IMG/VR virus record: IMGVR_UViG_3300046512_000239
Location: 1 to 35,582 of that record
Reading direction: 5' to 3' (one strand)
Length of the DNA: 35,582 bases
From: a virus
The notes below the pieces were generated by a model. The model searched no databases. It was not told the origin of the DNA and worked only from the letters and a program-made list of their open reading frames with translations. Every line of letters begins with the position of its first letter. The first letter of the stretch is position 1. A program made the translations under genes and the position numbers. Shown here piece after piece: positions 30,963 through 35,582 of the stretch.

Positions 30963-31568
30963 TCATGATCGCTGGGGTTGAGCATCACCGTGGTAAATCG
31001 TATGTTGTGGGTTATCAGTAACGCTGCGCGCTGCAATCGCACGCTCAATTGCCGCACGTATTGGCGGTTGACACTCTGAATACTTCATACCTCGGCCAGA
31101 GGGATGCTTGATGTAGGCAATTTCGAATCCCGCAGGAAGGGTGGGAAGGTACTTTTTGAGTTCCTTTCCGAGAATAACAAGCACTTCTGGTTCCACCTCT
31201 TTGAGCACTTTGAGCAGTACTGTTGCCCCCGTGTCCCACATCGCAGCTGTCGGCCTTTGACGAGCTTTGCCACCAACAATCGCCTGCACGTAGTTGCAAA
31301 ACACGACTGAATTCCAAAATGCTCTTTTGCTAGCCACTGAGTATGTCCCGCGCTTCGTATCAAGCGAGACGAGGCGCTGGATTACGCTGAAAAATCTCCG
31401 TCGCTCAGTGATTGCGTAGCGCCCAACGATGTAATTCGTGAAGTCCAACCTCGCATCGGTGGGCTTGCCGTAATGCGACTCACCGAGAATCATAATTCTG
31501 CAATTGTGCTCGCTGCCGGCCTGGTAGTTGGCGCCAATCCATGGTTGAAAAACTCTTTCCATTTCCAT
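30963..31568 (-). CDS. Uracil-DNA-glycosylase-fold-like protein
   Basis: Start is uncertain: ATG at 31568 or 31562 (the latter has GTGAG six bases upstream), or a TTG at 31631. From 31568 the protein has 201 aa. Two landmarks fit the UDG superfamily: CRIMILGESHYG near the N-terminus (the water-activating loop region) and IAYIKHPSGRGMKY near the C-terminus (the HPS-type DNA-intercalation loop), with EPEVLVILGKELKKYLP as the middle strand. Substrate is unknown. It sits beside attR, a usual place for genes protecting the lysogen. Assignment is by motif only. Confidence 0.6.
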   Translation of the reverse strand: MEMERVFQPWIGANYQAGSEHNCRIMILGESHYGKPTDARLDFTNYIVGRYAITERRRFFSVIQRLVSLDTKRGTYSVASKRAFWNSVVFCNYVQAIVGGKARQRPTAAMWDTGATVLLKVLKEVEPEVLVILGKELKKYLPTLPAGFEIAYIKHPSGRGMKYSECQPPIRAAIERAIAARSVTDNPQHTIYHGDAQPQRS

Positions 31569-31793
31569 CTCACTATGTACGGCTCGAACATGCTTCGTAC
31601 GTGTTGTTGTAGACGTATCTAAACCAGCCAAGGGTAGCCGGCTGTTTCACGTTGCCTTTTTTGGGGAGGACTGACAAGTGGGGAGTACTACGGAACGTGC
31701 GCAAAACCTCCGCTGGAGGCCCCGTGTTTCCGTTTGCATAAGCACAAAAAAGAGGATGTTTTGCCACTACCAAATAGGGGTTTTATCCTTATA

Positions 31794-31805
31794 AAGCAAT
31801 TGCTT
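31794..31805. repeat. 12-bp perfect palindrome next to attR
   Basis: AAGCAATTGCTT lies 15 bases before the tRNA-like segment, on the phage side. It could be a recombinase arm or regulatory site, or chance. The rest of 31569-31820 holds no gene I can support; a CCTCC/GGAGG hairpin with a leftward T-run lies near 31710. Confidence 0.35.
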
Positions 31806-31820
31806 ATGTCACTATGGTTC

Positions 31821-31870
31821 CCAGCATGGGGTGCTAGGGGTCGAGTGTTCGAATCACTCCGTCCCGACCA
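31821..31870 (+). other. attR: 3' half of tRNA-Pro(GGG)
   Basis: Anticodon stem-loop CCAGC-ATGGGGT-GCTAG (31821-31837, anticodon GGG, one mismatch), variable loop GGGTC, T arm GAGTG-TTCGAAT-CACTC (31843-31859), acceptor strand CGTCCCG, discriminator A and encoded CCA ending at 31870. The 5' half (acceptor CGGGACG, D arm) is absent upstream, where phage DNA begins. This is the pattern left when a prophage integrates into the 3' end of a tRNA gene; the intact gene should lie at attL. Core length cannot be known without attL. Confidence 0.8.
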
Positions 31871-31886
31871 TATTTTTCAATGACTT

Positions 31887-31914
31887 AGCCCAATCTGAAA
31901 AGATTGGGCTTTTT
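31887..31914 (+). terminator. Terminator belonging to the tRNA locus
   Basis: AGCCCAATCT (31887-31896) pairs perfectly with AGATTGGGCT (31901-31910) around GAAA, followed by TTTT. This is the host terminator of the tRNA-Pro gene, left beside attR. Confidence 0.85.
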
Positions 31915-32013
31915 CATTTCTGGCTTAGGGGTAAACGTAGGGGTAAACACACGCCTTCCTTTTGGAAGTCGATGCGCGCAAATATTTGATTTAGCTGCTG
32001 ATAAGGAAGTGGT

Positions 32014-32229
32014 TCAGCTGCAGCGCGGCATGCGCAACGTGCTGTTGATCCTAAGCCCAATGGTTCGCCGCAGTACCTGCTCCGCCAGTTCAGCATCAGC
32101 GATGCAGATCCGTCCGCTCTCCGTCACGCCGAAAAGTGATTCAGGAATTCGACCCTGGTTGCGCGCCTGAATGATGGCGGCTTTTGATATGCCGATGCGT
32201 CGGGCGATCTCAGTGATGGTGCATCGCAT
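32014..32229 (-). CDS. Orphan HTH DNA-binding protein (71 aa)
   Basis: Read leftward from ATG 32229. The N-terminal ~35 residues form a helix-turn-helix with wing (MRCTITEIARRIGISKAAII, ARNQGRIPESLFGV), similar to small MerR/Nu1/AlpA-like phage regulators, then GRICIADAELAEQVLRRTIG. The last residues (INSTLRMPRCS) look less regular and may be a frameshifted end. It lies outside the prophage's attR but still beside the tRNA, so it may be the trace of an earlier integrated element. Confidence 0.6.
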   Translation of the reverse strand: MRCTITEIARRIGISKAAIIQARNQGRIPESLFGVTESGRICIADAELAEQVLRRTIGLRINSTLRMPRCS

Positions 32230-32670
32230 GACACTTCACCTCGCGGCTACTTTCTGGAAGCGTATCTCAGATGATAGCTTTTTCGTATTGCGAGACTTGG
32301 CGCGGGCTAAGTCCTAACCAACTTCAATTAAATAATCCCTAACATATTTGGCCATCCGTGAGCGGCAGCAGCCCAGTCATAGTTGCCGGTCAGCATCGGC
32401 TGAAATTGGCCGATTTTTGCCTGTCGCGAAGGGCCGCAGTCGGACCCTTAGCTGCCGTTGGTCAAAGGCAGAAAACGGCTGTGGATTCAACTGGTCAATG
32501 CGTTTTTGGTTTAGCCCGTTGCTTGCCCATGACAACACTGGCACGACGGCCATTGGCAGGATCGATATACGATCGGCGCCCGGATGATTACCACTAAGAT
32601 CGCCGCTAAGGCGAAGTGACTTCACTAAAGGGGATAGATTTTTCTGAAAGTACATCTGTCTTTTTCCTTT
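32230..32670. other. Host intergenic region with an imperfect inverted repeat
   Basis: No gene is supported here. CCGATTTTTGCCTGT (32410-32424) is roughly inverted as AAAGGCAGAAAACGG (32464-32478), which would form a long imperfect stem. This looks like the repeated intergenic hairpin sequences seen in Pseudomonas genomes, but I cannot confirm copies elsewhere. The remainder shows AT-rich stretches near 32320. Confidence 0.4.
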
Positions 32671-33594
32671 TCAATCCGTCCCCACTGTCGCTCCCTTCAT
32701 TTTTTCCATTGTTATCGACGTTCGCCCCAGTGCATCACGCAGCCAGGTCCCGGCTTTACCCGAGCGCAAACTTGAAGACCAGACCAGGTCGACGCCCACT
32801 TTCCAGTCAGTGCACGGGTAAGCCTCCAGCTGCAGTTCCACAAACTCCCCATTGCGACCCAGGGCCTGCATTAATTGCCTGGGCACTGTGGCCCAGCCCA
32901 TGCCGGCGCGCAGCATGTCCATCAAGGTCAAATAGCTTTCGACTCGCCAATGGTTGGGCGAGTTGAGGTATTCGCTGGTGGGCAAGCGGTCCTGGAAGGG
33001 CAGGTAGATCAACTGACGGTAGTTGCTCAACTGGTTGAAGCTGACCGTGGGCATCCCGGCCAGCGGATGGTCGCGGCAGGCGACGTTGCTGAAAGTAATG
33101 CTGCCAAGGCGTATGAACTGCAGGTTCCTCGGGTAATGGGGGCGCGTGCACATCACCCCAAACAAGACCTTTTTCTCCTCGATCATCGCCAGGGCGCCCT
33201 GCCCGGAAGGGTGTAGCACGGTCAGATCAACATGGGTGAAGCGCCGGGAAAACTCTTCCAGCACAGGCGCGAGGGATTCATAAGGAATCGCCTCGTCGAT
33301 GCTGATCACCAACTCGGTCTCTAACTCCTCCGCCAAGCTGCTGGCACGATTTTCCATGTTGAAGCACTGGCCCAGGATGGCCTCGGCATCACGCAATAAA
33401 GCCCGGCCTTCATTGGTCAATTGCGGATAGCGCTGGCTGCGGTCGAACAGGGTGATCCCCAGATCGATTTCCAGATTGCCCACGGAAATGCTCACTGCGG
33501 ATTGCGACTTGCCCAGTTTGCGTGCCGCCGCCGAAAACGAGCGCTCGCTGACCACCGCTGAAAATGCCGCCAGTTGTTCGAGGGACAACCTCAT
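32671..33594 (-). CDS. LysR-family transcriptional regulator
   Basis: Leftward ATG 33594 with GGAG upstream gives 307 aa; the longer frame from 33654 would run into the control region. Residues 1-60 are the LysR winged HTH (MRLSLEQLAAFSAVVSERSF, SAAARKLGKSQSAVSISVGN, LEIDLGITLFDRS). The rest is the effector-binding domain (ELVISIDEAIPYESLAPVLE, TVPRQLMQALG). It is divergent from the NCS2 permease, so it probably senses a purine or related compound and controls permease and hydrolase. The effector is inference. Confidence 0.92.
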   Translation of the reverse strand: MRLSLEQLAAFSAVVSERSFSAAARKLGKSQSAVSISVGNLEIDLGITLFDRSQRYPQLTNEGRALLRDAEAILGQCFNMENRASSLAEELETELVISIDEAIPYESLAPVLEEFSRRFTHVDLTVLHPSGQGALAMIEEKKVLFGVMCTRPHYPRNLQFIRLGSITFSNVACRDHPLAGMPTVSFNQLSNYRQLIYLPFQDRLPTSEYLNSPNHWRVESYLTLMDMLRAGMGWATVPRQLMQALGRNGEFVELQLEAYPCTDWKVGVDLVWSSSLRSGKAGTWLRDALGRTSITMEKMKGATVGTD

Positions 33595-33621
33595 CGCTGC
33601 TCCATTAAAAAAATCAATAGG

Positions 33622-33672
33622 ACCCATTTTTACAACGGGTACGGCTAGGCGCATGTTGGCTGCGCGCTACCC
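33622..33672. promoter_or_regulatory. Divergent control region with LysR-type dyads
   Basis: ACCC (33622-33625) and GGGT (33637-33640) are 11 bases apart, the usual geometry of a LysR recognition site. Overlapping it, GGGTA (33637-33641) and TACCC (33668-33672) enclose GCGCA/TGCGC (33649-33653, 33661-33665). No clear -35/-10 pair can be chosen. Confidence 0.45.
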
Positions 33673-33732
33673 ATAACCACAATAACTATTTAACTCATCA
33701 CTGCCTCGACAACACTTTTCAGGAGAGGACAC

Positions 33733-35106
33733 ATGACCCATAGCGTGCACCCAGTCGATCAGCGCCTGCCGCTGATACAAACGGCAGTACTCGGTTTCCA
33801 GCATGTGCTGGTGATGTATTCGGCGTGCATCATCGTGCCACTGATTCTCGGCGCGGCACTCAGGCTTCCCAAGGACCAGTTGACCCTCATCATCAATGCC
33901 GACCTGTTTGCTGCGGGCCTGGCCACGCTCTTGCAGTGCGCGGGCAACCGATTCTTCGGCATCCAGCTACCGATCATGATGGGAGTGACCTTCGCCTCGG
34001 TCACGCCGATGATCGCCATCGCCCTGACACCCGGCATCGGCCTGCCGGGTGTGTATGGTGCGATCATCGCGTCGGGGCTGTTCGGCCTGCTGTTCGCGCC
34101 GGTCATGGGCCGACTCATGCGCTATTTCCCGCCGGTGGTGACCGGGACTGTGCTGTTGGTGATCGGCATCAGCCTTATGCGCGTCGGCATCGACTGGTCC
34201 GCAGGGGGCCAACCGACCCTGGCCAATGGCGGGCCCAACCCGGATTACGGCAATCCGGTCTACCTGGCCATCTCCTTGGCCCAGTTGCTGTTGATCTTGG
34301 GGCTCAACCGTTTCGCCAAGGGCTTCATTGCCAATATTGCGGTTTTACTGGGTGTCCTGGTCGGCTTCGTCATTGCCTTCATTCGCGGCGATATCGTTCT
34401 TGATGGCATTGCTCAAACCCCCTGGTTCTCCACCATCACCCCCTTTGCCTTTGGCCTGCCAACTTTCGATGTCGTGGCGGTGGTTTCCATGTGCATGGTG
34501 ATGCTGGTGACCATGGTCGAATCGACCGGGATGTTCCTGGCGCTGGGCAACATGGTTGGCCGGTCGACTACTCGGGAGCGCCTGGTGCGCGGCCTGCGAG
34601 CCGATGGCATGGGCGCCATCCTCGGCGGCGTGTTCAACGCATTTCCCTACACTTCGTTCTCCCAGAACATCGGCCTGATTACCATGACCGGGGTCAAGAG
34701 CCGCTACGTGTGCATGGCCGGTGCGCTGATCCTCATCGGCCTCGGGCTCTTCCCCAAGCTGGCCTATATCGTCGCCTCTACACCGCAATACGTGCTCGGC
34801 GCCGCCGGCATGGTGATGTTCGGCATGGTCACGCTGATGGGCGTGCGCATCCTCGCTACCGTCGACTTCGAGGAGTCGCGCTACAACCTGCTGATCGCCG
34901 CCACCAGCGTCGGCATCGGCATGATCCCGATGGTCTCGCCGCTGTACTTTCACCACCTGCCCCAATGGAGCCGGGTGTTCACCGAAAGCGGAATCATCCT
35001 CACCGTCGTCACGGCGCTGATCCTTAACCTTGTGTTCAACGGCCCCACCCAGCCAGAAGAAGCCGAGGTCAGTGCAGCCCGTTCCGCGGTACTGGGCGAA
35101 AGCTGA
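33733..35106 (+). CDS. NCS2 purine/uracil-xanthine permease
   Basis: ATG 33733 follows AGGAGAGG. The 457-aa protein has about 12-14 hydrophobic segments and the NCS2 signature QNIGLITMTGVKSR in the middle C-terminal half, preceded by TMVESTGMFLALG. The family imports purines (xanthine, urate, guanine-type) with protons. The neighbouring amidohydrolase and LysR regulator fit uptake and deamination of a purine. The exact substrate is not readable from the motif. Confidence 0.9.
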   Translation: MTHSVHPVDQRLPLIQTAVLGFQHVLVMYSACIIVPLILGAALRLPKDQLTLIINADLFAAGLATLLQCAGNRFFGIQLPIMMGVTFASVTPMIAIALTPGIGLPGVYGAIIASGLFGLLFAPVMGRLMRYFPPVVTGTVLLVIGISLMRVGIDWSAGGQPTLANGGPNPDYGNPVYLAISLAQLLLILGLNRFAKGFIANIAVLLGVLVGFVIAFIRGDIVLDGIAQTPWFSTITPFAFGLPTFDVVAVVSMCMVMLVTMVESTGMFLALGNMVGRSTTRERLVRGLRADGMGAILGGVFNAFPYTSFSQNIGLITMTGVKSRYVCMAGALILIGLGLFPKLAYIVASTPQYVLGAAGMVMFGMVTLMGVRILATVDFEESRYNLLIAATSVGIGMIPMVSPLYFHHLPQWSRVFTESGIILTVVTALILNLVFNGPTQPEEAEVSAARSAVLGES

Positions 35107-35144
35107 GACCCATCTTTTAAAAAACACTCAATAAAAGGTCAAGC

Positions 35145-35582
35145 ATGATGATCAGCGAACTCCTGCGGGCAGACGTAGTGCTCACGATGGACGCCCATAA
35201 CACCGTCATCGAAGATGGCGCCGTATTGATCACCGACGGCGTGATTGCCGATGTCGGACCGGCGAACGTACTGCTCGCCCGGCATCCCCTGGCCAAGGTC
35301 CGGCGCCTGACCGACCGGCTGCTGATGCCCGGCCTGGTCAACACCCATTGCCACTCCGGCATCCTTCGCGGCACGGCGGAAGGGCTACCGGTGTGGGACT
35401 GGCTGCAGCAGTACATCGACCCCATGCACCGCGTCCTGCTCCCTGCCGAAGCGCACCTGGCGTCCATGCTCTGCTACAGCGAGGCCCTGCTGTCCGGCAC
35501 CACGACCATCGTCGACATGTGGCGCTACATGCACGGCAGCGCCGAAGCGGCCAATGAACTGGGGATACGCGCCGTGCTGGTG
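35145..35582 (+). CDS. Amidohydrolase, purine deaminase-type (3' truncated)
   Basis: ATG 35145 follows AAAAGG and the frame is open to the window end (146 codons). The visible part has the N-terminal beta-sandwich of the ATZ/TRZ and guanine deaminase group (VLTMDAHNTVIEDGAVLITD) and the first metal site in LLMPGLVNTHCHSGILRG (HxH). SGTTTIVDMW follows. It is the kind of enzyme that deaminates guanine, 8-oxoguanine or related rings. Its place 38 bases after the permease suggests one operon. Substrate is unresolved because most of the gene is missing. Confidence 0.85.
   Translation, partial: MMISELLRADVVLTMDAHNTVIEDGAVLITDGVIADVGPANVLLARHPLAKVRRLTDRLLMPGLVNTHCHSGILRGTAEGLPVWDWLQQYIDPMHRVLLPAEAHLASMLCYSEALLSGTTTIVDMWRYMHGSAEAANELGIRAVLV

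Noticed and set aside
31573-31773. Leftward 66-codon ORF next to attR
   Set aside because: No ribosome site, no family features, and it contains a hairpin with T-run; left as noncoding.
31904-32170. Rightward ORF across the tRNA terminator
   Set aside because: Begins inside the terminator stem and opposes the HTH gene; no ribosome site.
34345-35127. Leftward 260-codon ORF under the permease
   Set aside because: His/Asp/Gln-rich composition typical of the antisense of a hydrophobic membrane protein gene.

Overview
The window is the right-hand four fifths of a lambda-like (HK97-type head, siphovirus tail) prophage in a Pseudomonas-type chromosome, followed by about 3.7 kb of host DNA. The host call rests on the overall high GC, the family resemblance of the phage proteins to those of Pseudomonas siphophages, and a right-hand attachment site that copies the 3' half of a tRNA-Pro(GGG). 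The left part of the prophage (attL, the expected attL-side integrase, the repressor region) lies outside the window.

Layout. 1-4989 is the early right operon: a truncated Rha/KilAC antirepressor, an O-like initiator with iterons inside its gene, a P-like loader, two small ORFs, a VRR-NUC nuclease, a tyrosine recombinase in an unexpected place, a zinc-knuckle protein and a candidate Q-like late regulator. Most of these genes are joined by 4-base ATGA or GTGA overlaps. 4986-5226 looks like the late promoter with a structured, twice-terminated leader. 5227-6698 holds membrane (holin-type) genes, two overlapping small ORFs and an HNH nuclease. 6699-6856 is the expected cos region. 6857-13965 is packaging and head (TerS, TerL, portal, protease, capsid, connectors). 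14027-19529 and 20875-27957 are the tail: tube, G/GT frameshift chaperones, tape measure, M, L, K, I, J and fibre genes. The tail operon is interrupted at 19600-20830 by a moron block: a promoter with a palindromic operator, a two-gene cassette whose second protein resembles YafO toxins, and an outer-membrane-type lipoprotein. The endolysin (28018) closes the rightward genes.

28448-31568 is a leftward accessory block: a coiled-coil gene behind a perfect LexA box, a small unknown gene, a membrane-anchored coiled-coil protein, a nonsense-interrupted ORF and a protein that looks like the uracil-DNA-glycosylase fold. These are likely lysogen-expressed or damage-induced genes and are the least described part of the window. 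The tRNA-Pro(GGG) 3' fragment (31821-31870) with its terminator marks attR. Beyond it lie an orphan HTH gene, perhaps left by an earlier element, then a LysR regulator divergent from an NCS2 purine permease and a truncated amidohydrolase, a host purine-use locus.

Several rightward late genes are preceded by the same unit, an intrinsic terminator hairpin with a T-run running almost directly into a Shine-Dalgarno and ATG. This only works if late transcription is made termination-resistant, which fits the candidate Q gene and its leader.
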